A DNA stretch of 64,000 nucleotides from Macrolepiota albuminosa. Taxonomy: Eukaryota; Basidiomycota; Agaricomycetes; Agaricales; Agaricaceae. The notes under the pieces are model-generated. The model was not told the DNA's origin, searched no databases, and saw nothing but the letters and a program-made list of their open reading frames with translations. Below are positions 11,241 through 22,679 of the stretch, one piece after another. The position numbers and the translations under genes are program-made. The number at the start of each line of letters is the position of its first letter. The stretch's first letter is position 1. The DNA is taken from the NCBI GenBank assembly GCA_027475525.1, contig JAMWFC010000054.1:2224468-2288467 (forward strand), given 5' to 3'.

Positions 11241-12111
11241 ATGGCTCCTCCCACTGGTTCCAAAAGGCCTCTGGTTTCTGACCCATATTCTCTTCTTGAA
11301 GGTGCCATTATCTGTGACAAGGACCAGCACATCAAATCTGTCAAGCATGTCTCTGCCTTTGTCACTGCTGTCACCCGTCTTGCTGAGCAAGCCCTCACCA
11401 AAGAGACACCAGGCCTGGTGGCCCGGCACATCGGAGCTGCCAAGTTGGTGCATTGTTTCTATTTTTGGCTCGTTTCCAAAATTAAACTTGGCACATTGCT
11501 CTAGATCTTTATAGATCACTCCGATTTCCCCCTTATTGCTGAGCAGACCTGCATCTATGATTCCCTCTACAAAGTCCAGAAGCACATCGACCATCGTCTT
11601 GCACACTCCTCCTCCACCATTAAACATTGGTGCATTTTTGCTGACTCCATTCTCAAATTAATTAATGACCGCCGTACTGCTGAAGAAGCCAAACAAGCTG
11701 CCCAAGAAGCTAAAGAACGCTCCGAGGTAGCTTTTATTTGTACCTTTCCCGCCAACATGAGGATGCCCACAGAGCTCGTGATCGTCATCAGGAACGCAAT
11801 AGCAACGTGGAGATGATGAGTGTGTCATCTCCCCATCCTACTAAACGCAAAACTAACGACATGAGCGCATTTTATTTTTTAGAAACACAAATTGACAAAT
11901 TATTTATGCACTTTGCTTGTTTCTTGCTCTCACTACAGCCCATGCCTGAGACGGCACCCGATTCCAAGAAACCGCGACTTCAATCCTCTGTTGGTATGTC
12001 TCCTTTTTCTCTCTTACATAATTCTGCCCTAACTTTCCACTCTAGCCTCCTATCGACCCAACAGATTGTGCGCACAAACTTTATTGGACGAAACTGGCCG
12101 TATCCTAGCTA
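11241..12111 (+). pseudogene. Intron-containing gene antisense to its carrier element, unknown function, 3' end cut
   Basis: ATG at 11241 opens MAPPTGSKRPLVSDPYS and an 87-codon stretch. Further helical, charged coding sequence follows (about 11520-11960) with an Ala/Glu-rich coiled-coil-like stretch EEAKQAAQEAKERSE and a basic SSPHPTKRKT segment. A clean fungal intron is seen at 11994-12045: GTATGT donor, CCCTAAC branch, CTCTAG acceptor. A frameshift or unrecognised intron lies near 11500. The 3' end is lost at the truncated LTR (12112). The gene runs opposite to the neighbouring purine tract and LTR-like segment, the same layout as the cargo in F at 42042-46543. No family was recognised. 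Confidence 0.5.
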
Positions 12112-13014
12112 ACAGTAAGTGTTGTAGTTTACACAAAGATATAAAAGAAAAGGCGAGTAGCGCAGCATAGTGTGCCCGTAGGTGGCACTGTAAACGACAA
12201 AGATGGGATAAATGAGGCTAGCGCCCAACTTAGTGACAAAGTTTGAGCCAGCTAGCGTGATTTGAATGCTAAGGGTAACTTGGGTGCTCAAGAGGTTACG
12301 ATTTGTTTTTCTATGTACATCCAAAGTAGCTATCTTTTATACTATGCGCTATTATATTTTTAAAATGAGTCCATTAGCGGCACTACCAATTAGCACCTCT
12401 CCTTGTGGTTGTAGCTAACGGCGACCTATCAACGGCAACCGGTACACATAGGGCAATGGCAACCAACAGCGTTATAGCCTATTGGCCACAGCGACTCCAA
12501 ACTAACTTAAACTTTTGTAGGAGTCTGCTCACTTTTTAGTGTAATTCCAATTGGCCAGGCCTTGGTGGGGTATGGTCGGAAAATCCTTGACAGATGCCAT
12601 GAGTTCTGCTGCCGGTGCTAAATCTAGTATCAATTTTTGATGAATAGAATGTTGGGCTAGAGTATATCCTGTTCCGTCGCTGCTGATTCTTTAGACTTCT
12701 GATTAAAGTGCCTCGTCCAATGGCAGCGCCTAATGCTAACCCCTTTATGGAACTGATCGGGGTTTGGTCAAAGTCATGTCCCCGCCGTCGTGCTAGCACC
12801 CTGAGTCCTTGGTCTCCTAATCTTCCAAGGTCAATAAATAGTATATGCTGAAGGCCTAGTCATGGTAGTTCAGACTGATAACCAGCGCCTATAATTGAGC
12901 GCTAAGATCCGTGGTTTCCTGTGTCCAAGAGGATTGCTAGGGTCTTGAGTATAGCTTGTGTCCATAGACCTGTAGTGTACCCCTTGATGCGCTCAGTCTG
13001 AGTAGAAGCCTATC
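12112..13014 (-). repeat. Truncated family A LTR
   Basis: From TAAGTGTTGTAG to GCCTATCA on the plus strand it matches the LTRs at 37792-38936 and 40835-41895, lacking their first ~190 bp. It ends next to ACGC (13015-13018), and A1 has ACGC at the homologous protein position, so this end is a genuine insertion boundary. The left end is a secondary breakpoint. Confidence 0.8.
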
Positions 13015-14607
13015 AACGCCCCACCCCTTAATTGCAACTTCAGAGCGCCAGATAAACCTACGGGGGGATATCGACCCACAGTGCCTATATATGATCTGAA
13101 AAAGTCTAAGGTAGTTTTTGATCGCATCATGCAAAGTCAGGTTATGCTATTGGTAGGAGAGTTATGCAGCATGGTGCCAGATGTCAGGAACCAGATGCGT
13201 ACTGCGGTTACTCCTCAACAAAATGTAGCTAACAATGTAACGGCGGTGGATGAATGCGACAATGCACTGCCTAGGTTTGCATATATAACAGAGTCGGTAG
13301 CACCGGAAATCAAGGAAGAGGCCACCCCCCCCAAAAAAGCTACATCCGTTGACCTGGTCAAAACTTACCTCAAATTGCTAAGATCTAGCGACAATCTGGC
13401 CATCCTGACTGTAGCCCAAGACTCTCATGTGATTTGCTCAATTATGCTGACAGTTGATGGGAAAAGTGAAATAGAGTCTATCGTGGACAGTAGATCACAA
13501 ATTATTTCAATGGCTGCTGACATTGCTAACGAACTGGGCATCATTTACGACCCCACAATCATTCTTAACATGCAGAGTGCTAATGGCATGATTGATCAAT
13601 CCTTGGAAATGGCCCAGAATGTGCCATGTGCTATTGGTGACCTTACATTCTATCTGCAAATTCACATACTGAGATCACCTGCATACAATTTATTATTGAG
13701 GAGGCCCTTTGACGTGCTAGCTTGATCAGTAGTCAAGACAATGTCTGAAGATGAAATGACACTAACTATTAGCGACCCTAATTCTGGGGTCAGGAGAACG
13801 GTACCAACATTTCCCTGAGGGAAATTCTAGAAGCCAGGACCGAGAAAGCGACCTTACATTAGCGATGAGCCTTGCGAGTGTTTTCTGGCGCCATTGAGGA
13901 GATGAGTGATGAGGATCATGGAGATGAAGCGCTTATCTTGGACTATCCTTGCGAGTGTTTTCTGGCGCCATTGAGGAGATGAGTGATGAGGATCATGGAG
14001 ATGAAGCGCTTATCTTGGACTATAATCATCGGACTGGGCAAGTAACCCTTATATCACATACCTCTTTAGCCCATGAAATTTTGAACACTTCTACGTCGCT
14101 TACTAGCAAAGCTTTATCCTACTTATACCTCACCGCATCCAATATTACTGAAAATCTTTTGACAGACACTTATTTCGTTTCTACTCCTGATTCTAAAGAA
14201 CCTTTGATATCCGGTTTTGCTAGAAACCAAAGTTCTATTTATAATACATTTGCTAACAACAGTATCCCTAAGTGCAAAGGGGTTCAGGTTAAAAAAAAGT
14301 ACAAGCCAGTAGCGCTTAAAACAAAACCGGTAGCAAGTGTTGTACCCAAGGAATTTCACATTGAGAGAAAGATCATTGGTGACCCGTTAGTGACTCTTCC
14401 CAAACTTAATCTGAATCCACCACCCTTCAAGCCTACAGGACAATTTATGGAAAAACGATGAGCGCTATTCCTTAGCGTCCATGATACAGGCTTTCTATCG
14501 ACAGCGGAACTAGACGTATTAGTCAACATTATGCAAAAACAAAACAAAGTGTTTGCTTGGAAGGATTCAGAACACAGTAAACTTAGAACTGACTTCTTCC
14601 CAAGTAG
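13015..14607 (+). pseudogene. F aspartic protease and protease-RT linker
   Basis: Coding resumes with GGYRPTVPIYDLKKSK and continues through a retropepsin domain with VDSRSQII, where A1 has VDSGSQII; the Gly of the DSG motif is Arg here, which should inactivate it. A TGA follows FDVLA at about 13723 where A1 has a CGA-type Arg codon, and another TGA lies in the PTFP stretch near 13816. The linker with KKKYKPVALKTKP follows. The 77-bp duplication at 13870-14023 shifts the frame. The match to A1 ends at RTDFFPS, exactly at the AGTAG target of element E. Confidence 0.85.
13870..14023. repeat. 77-bp perfect tandem duplication #5
   Basis: Match run exactly 77. Splits the F protease linker. Confidence 0.98.
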
Positions 14608-14919
14608 TGTAACGAAGTTACAGGGATTGTGAGAGCTTAGGTTCACACTGCACAGAATCAGACCAGTCCGGTCTATTGACTATGTAGTATAAACACAAAA
14701 TAAGCTGCTTAATAAGCAGCACATATGTACGTATATATAGTAAAGTAATTAATATATTATATTTATTATAATAAATATAATATAATATCTACTACAGTAA
14801 GTAAAGCTATGTGGCCAACGCCACATAGCGGACTAATATTTATTATAATAAATATAATATAATATCTACTACAGTAAGTAAAGCTATGTGGCCAACGCCA
14901 CATAGCGGACTATGCTACA
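14608..14919 (-). repeat. E 3' LTR
   Basis: TGTAACGAAG to ATGCTACA on the plus strand, AT-rich in its middle. It is 312 bp, or 235 without the 77-bp duplication at 14759-14912. Confidence 0.92.
14759..14912. repeat. 77-bp perfect tandem duplication #6
   Basis: Match run exactly 77, in the E 3' LTR. Confidence 0.98.
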
Positions 14920-14930
14920 CACCCCCCAAT
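14920..14930 (-). promoter_or_regulatory. E polypurine tract
   Basis: On the minus strand ATTGGGGGGTG directly precedes the 3' LTR start TGTAGCATAG, the expected place for the plus-strand DNA primer. Confidence 0.75.
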
Positions 14931-14964
14931 CAGACTGAGCTACAGTCTTGAGATAATACAACGG

Positions 14965-17900
14965 TCATGCCGTCGGTAAGTCAGGGACGGGGGCAATGGG
15001 AGAGTCCCCAGGCTCCCGGAATGGATCGGCAGTCGCGTCGTCCATGTCGTAGTCGAGGAGTTCATCCTCGGGTGCGGGCGCGTAGGAAGTACCCGAAGGC
15101 CCTGCTACTGGCAGGGAATCGTCATAGTCCCGGAGGGGGGACAGTGTGAGATTGGGGTCGATGGTCGACCCCGGGACAGGTGGTTGGGGATCAGGCAGAT
15201 CCCCGGTGTCGGACGGGTACTGGCACGTCCAGATTTCGCGGGCATGAATGTCTTGCCCGATGGAGAGGTACATCCTCTTGGCGAGCGCGTTGTCGTATGC
15301 ACGACGACTGTCCTGCTGCTGGAGCATCAGGCGTTGGCAATCGCCAATGGTGGCCTCGCGCCACCCATCCCACTGAGGGATGGACTGGGGTGTACCATAG
15401 TGGTCGAGGCGTTGTAGCCTCTCGTCATCAATAGCAGCCGCCTCGTTGTAGAGCCGGCTGTCGCTGAAGAATAGATGGGCCAAGTAGGTGACCCCATAAG
15501 TATATGCGTGGTCAGCCCAGCTGACCAGAATTTGGTTGTGAAGAAGGACACGTAACACGTCCGAAGTGGTGAACACAGAAGCTGACGCTTCCGGGATGTC
15601 CACAGCCCGAACCTCGAAGGTAGGGTCATCGGCGTGGAGGGGCTCAAAGACTTGCCCTGTGGCCGCCTCGTACTCAGCCACAGCCTCTTTGTAGAGGCCT
15701 GGCCTGGCGAAGACGTAGGCCAGGTACTTGTGTACCGTGGCCTTGGAGGGGCGGCTGGCGCTGAGGGCGCGTACAAGCGCAAACCCAAAGAGGCTGCGCC
15801 AATGAATGCGCATGGCTCGGTCCATGGCCAGACCGGTCCACACGTTGGACGTCCCAGGACGTCCATAGAGGAGGGCGTATGAGCCCAGGTAGTCCAAAGC
15901 AAATGGTTGCTTTGAATCAGAGGGGGTAAGGCCGACGAAGGCAATTTTCCCTCCCTCTTTGCGGCGATAAAGCTGCGACGGCACAATCATTTGCAGGACG
16001 TTCTCCCACTCCTCTGGACTCGCAAAGGGTACCGCGATAGTCCTATACTCGACCTCGTCGAGTAAATGAGACATGGCTCTGTCTCGGGCCGTAGGGTGGC
16101 AGTTGAGCGCCACCCGCTTGAATTTGTTGAGCAAGAGGTAGCCCAACTGACACTGACGAAGCGGCGTAAACTGGTTGTTAACCAGTGCATGAAGTCTGCG
16201 GACTTCTCGAGGACTGCGGGGAAACCCGCGAGGTGCCACTTGGTACACCTTACTGTTGTGGGGCGTCGCCGCGGCGTTGCCCTGTTTATCGTCCTGGGAA
16301 ACCCGCGAGGTGCCACTTGGTACACCTTACTGTTGTGGGGCGTCGCCGCGGTGTTGCCCTGTTTATCGTCCTCGAAGGACCTGGCTGCGCGGGCTTCTTG
16401 CCCGACAAAGATGGTATTGGTCATTGGCGACCAATAGAATTGGGGAGCTAACCCTGCGCCAAAGAATGAGTTCTGGCGCTCAATAGTGTGATCACGATAG
16501 ATCACAACACCAAGTGCATCAGGAATGCGCCCGGTTTGGTCCTCGAGGAGGGCAGCTCCTCGCTTGGCGCTATCCTGCGCCCGACGCTCCATCTTAGCTC
16601 GTTGATTGCTGTTGCGCCATTCACGCGCCATGCATTGTGCCGCCGTCTCGTGCAGCACAGGGGATTCCATACGAGCCTCTTCAGGCTCCTCATACCAATC
16701 GTTGTCGGAGGGCGGGGATGGCAGCCTCTCCGGCTCTGACTTCTCAGAACGTGGGTCCATTGCCCACACACACCGTGGGAGTCGGGCTGGTGGGCCCTCT
16801 ACCAGTATAGCGGGTAAAAAGGGGATGTTAGCCCCTGGGGCCCCTTTCAGGGCATCCTCGGGGAAGTGCACGTTGACGTAGGCATGCCCTTCTGGTTGCT
16901 TACCCCGACAATCCTTTCAGGGGTAGTGAGGCCTTAGCCTCGGTGGGGCGTGTGCTCACGCCCCTGGAACTCTGCTCCCCAGAGTACGTGGTGGACACCA
17001 CGGATACTGGTCGCGAAGACGCGACCTCAGACATGCCACTGGCAAGGCGCTGGATAAGCCAGGGGGCGGCTGGAGCAGGGACATCTTCATAGGGAAGGAT
17101 GTCCCGTCCTAGGCCGGCCTCCCGGCTGGGGGCAGCAACGCTCGACTTAATCGAGCGGGAGGGCGCGTCCTCCACTCCTTGCCGACGCGCCCTTTTGCTG
17201 GAGTCGGTGTCCTGACTTGGGGGTGTAGTCTGCCGCTTACGAGCGGCTGAAAGGGCAAGGAGATCAGTTTTGCGCTGAGCGCGCATATGATCCATGTCAT
17301 CCATCATCCGGCAGATGAGGACAACTGCCTCCGCATTGCAGAGGAATGATGACTCTGCGGGTACATCGTACCCATTATCTCCCAGACGTTGGAGAAGGGT
17401 AGCCAGAACTAAGTCCTGGTTGTGAGTGGGCTCGACAGCCCGTGCTTTTCCTTTGTCACGTCAAGGACGCAACTCTTCTTCTGAGCTGGGCTCGGATTGG
17501 TGCGGCATTTCCAGCCGCTGTAGCAAGGAGAGCTTGGCCAAGCTCTCCGTCGGCGCATCAGCCAATGAACTGATGCTCCGTTCTGTATTGAGAGTTTCTG
17601 TACTTTCAATGGCCACGGTGGCCTGCACAAGGGATGCTTTGCGTCCCTCTAGATTGTCAATTGGTGCTGTGGTCGACAGGGAAATTGACCGGCCTCCCTT
17701 GGCTTGCGACTCATGCGAGTCGCTGTACTGGGGCATTGCGCCCCAAGCCCCCATCCAAGCCGGGGGGTACGGCATCATTACGGGCACACCACCCATCCCA
17801 GGGTAGTGCGCTGGGGCGGTAAACTGGGGAAAAGGATGTGTCTCCAGTTGCCCCGTTGCCAGTACGGGGGCAAGCTGCCTCCATGCCGACGCTGCTTGGG

Positions 17901-18280
17901 GGCTGACTAGCCCCCCGTAGGCCTGTTGCTGGAATTGGCCCTCGGTGTGATGTGGCGCATAAGCGCCCGGTGCTGGTTGTTGGGGCTGATAGCCGCCCAC
18001 AGGTGTGTTCTGGGGCATGAAGTTGCCCTGCATGGTTTGAAGTGGCGGATAGCCACTGATCACCGGCTGCTGCAGCAGGTAGCCCGCCGCTGGTGGTTGC
18101 TGCTGCTGTGGGAAGCCCACAGCTTGTTGCGATTGTCCCCACTGGGGCGCATTTTGGGCGAGCGGGGGAGCCATCTGCCCCCCCTTCAGCCGACGGTAAG
18201 ACCAACGGCGTACTCTCAAACTGCTGCTGCTGTAGCTGCTGCTGCTGCTGTTCACTCAGGTCCACGGGCATGTTGTCCAT
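14965..18280 (-). pseudogene. E ORF3, about 1,079 codons, unknown function
   Basis: Starts with ATG at 18280 (MDNMPVDLSEQQQQQ), 102 nt after the pol stop, and ends with TGA at 14965. The first ~200 residues are Gln/Pro/Gly/Tyr-rich (PQQQQPPAAGYLLQQPV), like an intrinsically disordered segment; a Lys/Arg-rich stretch follows (about 17300-17200), then a more globular C-terminal half with PRGFPRSPREVRRLHALV and an acidic tail (DELLDYDMDD). Lesions: a frame change at a run of seven G near 18185, a TGA after EEELRP at 17461, a frameshift near 16900, and the 77-bp duplication at 16219. The same ORF, of nearly equal net length, is in E2 at 34760-39743. It has no recognisable signal peptide or membrane span, so it is not an obvious envelope. 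I recall similar PRGFPRTPREV-type hypothetical proteins from mushroom genomes, but could not check. Confidence 0.7.
16219..16372. repeat. 77-bp tandem duplication #7, one mismatch
   Basis: Run of 77 with one C/T difference (16275 versus 16352). Splits E ORF3. Confidence 0.96.
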
Positions 18281-18671
18281 GGTTGGGGAAAAAAGCGAAA
18301 AAGAAATTTTGCCTTTTAAGACGTGTTTCAGCCACAGCTGCTGACCAACTCAGCCAAGCCATGATCGGCACTGCCGATCAAATTAAGCGCCAGCACGCTT
18401 ACTTAATTGATGTGGGCGCTTAACGCCCTTCAACTCCAAATAACGGTCAAGTGCCGCTAACTTGGAGCAATGGGAGTGTGGCTCCCATGTTGTGTCCCCC
18501 AGGGACCACCGTACCTCAAACTCAAGCGTGTTACGCTCAGTCCACCAGTGCCCAATTATGCACTCGACAAACCATTCGTCATCGTCTCGAGCCCCAAAAT
18601 CATAGGGGCCCGGGGTAGCCCTGTTAGGGAACAGCGCATCGTCAGACGCGCTATAAGATTGCAACAGCGAG

Positions 18672-18825
18672 ACATGAAACTTAGGAACGATGCGTCATTC
18701 CTGTAATGCCAGAGGCAGCTCCAACACGTAGTTGGAGGTACTTGGCTCACATGAAACTTAGGAACGATGCGTCATTCCTGTAATGCCAGAGGCAGCTCCA
18801 ACACGTAGTTGGAGGTACTTGGCTC
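18672..18825. repeat. 77-bp perfect tandem duplication #8
   Basis: Match run exactly 77. Splits the E integrase tail from the chromodomain. Confidence 0.98.
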
Positions 18826-19057
18826 TGCGTCTAGGATGCGGTATGGGCCTACCCACTTTGGGCAGAGTTTACTCGCCCGTCCCTTTGGGAGCTTCAGATT
18901 ATGCGTTAATAGGTAGACCAACGCTCCTACTGCTATTGGCGGGTCTGCTCGCCTACAGTGATTGGCGTTTTTTGCCTGGAAGACTCGTGCCTCTATGATG
19001 GTGTCATGCACCGCCGCAATGTTCTCCAGGGCCTGCCTGGCGAACTCGACAACTCCG

Positions 19058-19212
19058 CGGTGAGCCACCATATCAGCACGAACTTCGTGCAGCATGGAGG
19101 GCAAGTACCCTCCATTGAGTTCAAAGGGCGCATACGGTGAGCCACCATATCAGCACGAACTTCGTGCAGCATGGAGGGCAAGTACCCTCCATTGAGTTCA
19201 AAGGGCGCATAC
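19058..19212. repeat. 77-bp perfect tandem duplication #9
   Basis: Period 77, match run 78. Splits E integrase. Confidence 0.97.
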
Positions 19213-19409
19213 TCTGTGGTATCTGAGATACTCGCGTTAATTGCGAACTCAGTGAGTGGACACCAGTCCACCCAGTCCCGTTGGTCAGGGCGAACAACTG
19301 CCCTCAGAATCTGACCTATACTGCGGTTAGCCCGCTCTGTCTGCCCATCCGTTTGAGGATGGAAGGACGTCGACATGAGGAGTCGCGCTCCTAGCAGTTT
19401 GTGGAGTTC

Positions 19410-19927
19410 TGTCAGGGGACCCCTCATTCCTTTCTTCTTTCACTCCTTATTTCTTCACTCTCCTTTCATTCACTTCCTTATTTCTTCTACCATTCTCTCA
19501 TTTTGCTGTTACTACTTCTTCAACACTATCTGTTGATACTATTCTCAACCTTTGAGGTGCTCTGGTTCTTTAGCTATCACTCAGACAAGTGTGGGCCCTT
19601 CAGCACCGCTCCAGGCTGCTTAGATAAGCCGGAGTTTGCCTTTCTGACTTCTAAAGTCCGGAGTTTTCCTCCCTTGTTTGCACACTTGTTTGGTTAGTCA
19701 ATTTTCGAGTTTTTAAGGTTTTGTTGTACTGTACAGTTGTTTCCCACGCTTCAGAGGCCCCAGAAGCGTCCAACCTGGCATAGGGAATCCCCAGACTTGT
19801 TCTCTTTGGATCTCCCTCTGCCAGGTGAGTAGCTACCTTGATATTGTCAGTATATATTCTAATACACTTTGGATCTCCCTCTGCCAGCTGTGTGACTGAG
19901 CCACAGCCTCTAGAGGTCGCCCTTACA
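19410..19927 (+). mobile_element. Solo LTR, C518 type, with TSD AGTTC
   Basis: 518 bp, TGTCAGGGGA to GCCCTTACA, flanked by AGTTC at 19405-19409 and 19928-19932. It lies inside the E integrase core between the second catalytic Asp (VSDRDSKF) and the Glu. Nearly identical to the solo LTRs at 4015 and 49621. Confidence 0.97.
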
Positions 19928-21114
19928 AGTTCTCTCCACCATTGAGACGTGAACTTTGAGTCACGATCGCTCACAATGGTGCTAGGCAGCCCATGCAGCC
20001 TAACGATCTCCCTCAGGTAGATCCAAGACAGCTCCTTAGCCATCAACGTAGTTCGCACCGGTATGAGGTGCACCATGCTCGTCATGCGGCATATGACCAC
20101 CCAGAGGTAATCAAACCCTCTGGACTCGAGAAAGGGACCTACGAAGTCCATTCCAATCAAATCCCAAGGTTTCACCAGCACGGGTAGCTGGTGTAGCTTC
20201 CTGGGAGGGGATCCAGGGGGCAACTTTGCCCTCTGACACGCTGCGCATGAGGCGCAAAACTTAGTCACTTCCTGGGCCATACGTGGCCACCAATACCATC
20301 TTCGGATGTAGCCCAACGTCCGGGCAGCACCAAAGTGCCCCACCAGTGCATGGGCCTGGTCCAAGACCCGCGTAACAATAGTTCGCGTACGGGGGAGGCA
20401 GACCACTGCCATCTCTTGACGGTTCTCCGTCGTGATCAGTCCACCAGGCTCATGCCTGAACCGAGGATGGTTGTCAGGATTGGCAATTATCTCGGCAAAG
20501 AGAGAATCATTGCCATAGTCCTGCACCACCTCCTGCCGAAAGTCGTCATTGACCAGGCTAGGAGGCTGGGATGAAGGCAATTTACCTTCGAGCATCTCCG
20601 CAAGCGTAACGGGTACATTGTGGCACTTGTGCTCCCTAGTGGATGCTGGGTCCACGGCTTCATGCTCCTTGAGCAACTGGGCAGCTACGTCCTGCTCTTC
20701 ACGCTGCTCTCTGAGGCGAGTGCTTTGCCTCCGTTCATTGTCACGCATAGCGCGTACTTCCAGGACATGCTCCCTGAGCTCCTGGTATCGGTGGAGAGGT
20801 AAATCCTCTCCATCAGGGTCTATGCAGCAGTCTGCCTGCACATACTCATGAGGCTCATGAGCCTCCCCAACTACATCACTCTCAAAGTAGCGCGACAAGC
20901 AGTCTGCCACTTTGTTGAGTTCACCTTTAACATAGGTGATGTCAAACTGGTATCTCGACATGTAGTCTATCCACCGCCGCTGACGCGGCAACAAGTTCAC
21001 CTGAGTTTTGAAGAACTCAAGGGCCTTGTGGTCCGTTATGATGTGGATGGGGTATCCCATCAGCTTATCCTCCCATTTGAGGAGGGCCTCGAGTATGGCA
21101 AGAGTCTCCAGCTC
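19928..21114 (-). pseudogene. E RNase H C-terminus and integrase N-terminal half
   Basis: Open from 21060. It starts with the RNase H end (YPIHIITDHKALEFFKTQ, DYMSRYQFDITYVKG), then the integrase HHCC domain (HALVGHFGAARTLGYIRR, CASCAACQRAK), then the core with GMDFVGPF (first Asp) and VSDRDSKF (second Asp). It reads into the solo LTR at 19927, which gives a false C-terminus. Its frame relation to the RT segment is restored by deleting the 77 bp at 21038-21114. Confidence 0.88.
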
Positions 21115-21191
21115 ATGATGTGGATGGGGTATCCCATCAGCTTATCCTCCCATTTGAGGAGGGCCTCGAGTATGGCAAGAGTCTCCAGCTC
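21038..21191. repeat. 77-bp perfect tandem duplication #10
   Basis: Match run exactly 77. Splits E RNase H. Confidence 0.98.
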
Positions 21192-22679
21192 GTGCACCGC
21201 ATAGTTTTGCTGGGCCGTCGTGAACTTCTTCGACATGAACCCTGCTGGGCGGCATGTCTGCCAGCTGCTCCCCTGGCCGTACATGGCTCCAATGCCTGTC
21301 TTAGACGTGTCGCAGATGAGCCATATCGGCTCGTCCCGTCTAGGGTCGATTGGTCGAATCACCGGAGTCTTTGTACAGATCTGTTTGACCATCTCAAAGC
21401 ACCGCTGGTGCAACGGCCTCCAATTGAACGGTGACCCGTTCTGCGTCATGGCCATAAGTGGCCCAGTATAGGCTGTGACATCAGGCAAGAAGCTCGATAT
21501 GTAGTTGACAAGGCCAACAAATCGTTGGATGTCATTGTAGTTTTGGGGCGTGCGCCACTCCCGAATATGATCAAGCTTGTCCTGATCAGGGTGGATACCC
21601 CGCTCATCTATGACATGCCCTAGGCAGTCTATACTCTGAGCGTAGAGCTCACATTTTTTCCACTTCAAGTACAACTTGTACTTGCGCAGTCATTCGAATA
21701 CGACTCTGAGGTGCTGCTCATGCTCCTCCATAGTATCCGAGTAGATGAATATGTCATCTAAGTAGACGTGCATGAAACGTCCTATTACGTCTCGGAAGAT
21801 AGAGGTCATTAGCCTCTGGAAAGTTGCTGGAGCATTGCAGTCTCCAATCTGCATTATATTGCTCGTGAATGTACCCATGATTGACGCAAATATGGTCTTA
21901 GGTACGTCCTTGGTGCAAATGCGCACCTGCTTGTAAGCGTCAGTAAGGTCAATCTTTGAGCGATACTTCGCCCGAGCCACGTCTTCCCGGATCACCTCTT
22001 GATCTGGTAAAGGAGTTACATCCTTTATGGTATTGTCATTGCGCTGACATGCATCAAGAGCTGTTCGAAGGGTTCCATCCTTCTTTGGGATGCACAATAA
22101 CGGTGCAGCTTGAGCGGTGGTGCATGGGGACCACCATTGAGCATTCAAGTAGCGATTAGTTTTATCGCGTAGTTGCTCCTGGAGGGCACGCGGACAGCGC
22201 GGCAAGTAATACTTATACTGCTTGCTCTCGTCTATGAGATTAATCTCATGGTTCACCTCCCGCCATGGCGGCAGCTCCTCCTTGGTCCCGTTGACCATGT
22301 CGGCAAATTCTTCTTGCCATTGCTGACGCAACCGAGGAATATCTTCCTCACTAAGGCTTGTCGCCTTCTGCTTCCCCTTCATACGCACCGGGGGAAGTAC
22401 TTCCACCGTCTCTGAGGGTGGCCGAGGCGGCGGTGCATACTGCTTGCGCATTGCGAGCACCTGATTGACACTGTCATCAGGTATATGTAGTCTCAGCGGG
22501 GCACCCGCTGCCGCTGCCTTATAAGCCACGAGGCTTCTTCCCTCACGTACAAGCGAGTACGCTACGGATACCTCGTCCGGGGCTGGCTGGCGATACGCTG
22601 GTTTGACGGTCATCCATCTCTGGTGCGCATTTTGCGCACACGTGGCTGCCACCAGCTCGTTCCACTCTTGCGGCATTCA
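21115..22679 (-). pseudogene. E reverse transcriptase and RNase H start
   Basis: Reverse transcriptase motifs in order: LCIPKKDGTLRTALDACQRN, KYRSKIDLTDAYKQVRI, CNAPATFQRLMTSIFRD and the intact catalytic box HVYLDDIFIYSD; then a thumb/connection with LGHVIDERGIHPDQDKL and RNase H with IWLICDTSKTGIGAMYGQ. A TGA at 21690 falls between VVFE and LRKYKLYLK, where related elements usually have Arg. Another TGA lies just before MPQEW at 22677. No other stop occurs in the RT core. Confidence 0.9.

Larger units (their letters stand above)
10085..13014. mobile_element. Composite insertion inside F
   Basis: Foreign to F on both sides: F gag stops at 10084 and F coding resumes at 13015 (frame NAPPLNCNFRAPDKP). 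The block holds an LTR-like segment (10085-11028, minus), a purine tract, an intron-containing gene on the plus strand (11241-12111), and a truncated family A LTR (12112-13014, minus). The two ends do not share a target duplication and about 700 bp of F is absent, so it is the result of more than one event with loss of the material between. Confidence 0.65.
8016..14607 (+). mobile_element. Family A element F, 5' half
   Basis: LTR (8016-9153), primer site, gag and protease of a family A gypsy element on the plus strand. It ends abruptly at AGTAG (14603-14607), the target duplication of element E. Reverse transcriptase and integrase are not found downstream here; they occur at 50257-46680 on the minus strand, beginning with the second AGTAG. 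The two halves fit without overlap or gap if 33062-50275 is inverted. The body is broken by a composite insertion (10085-13014) that also replaced roughly 700 bp of gag and linker relative to A1. Confidence 0.88.
18383..19409 (-). pseudogene. E integrase C-terminal half and chromodomain
   Basis: Continues the integrase after the solo LTR with LHKLLGARLLMSTSFHPQTDG and the catalytic glutamate in GQTERANRSIG. The C-terminal region ends in a chromodomain-like segment, FEVRWSLGDTTWEPHSHC (about 18440-18560), which in related elements guides insertion to marked chromatin. Two 77-bp duplications (18672 and 19058) split the sequence into three frames; removing them makes it continuous. The stop is TAA at 18383, 102 nt before ORF3. 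Confidence 0.85.

Noticed and set aside
15327..15986. 219-codon frame overlapping E ORF3
   Set aside because: ORF3 is the conserved frame between E and E2; this one is not kept in E2.
19993..21434. Plus-strand open frames across E pol
   Set aside because: Shadows of the minus-strand polyprotein.
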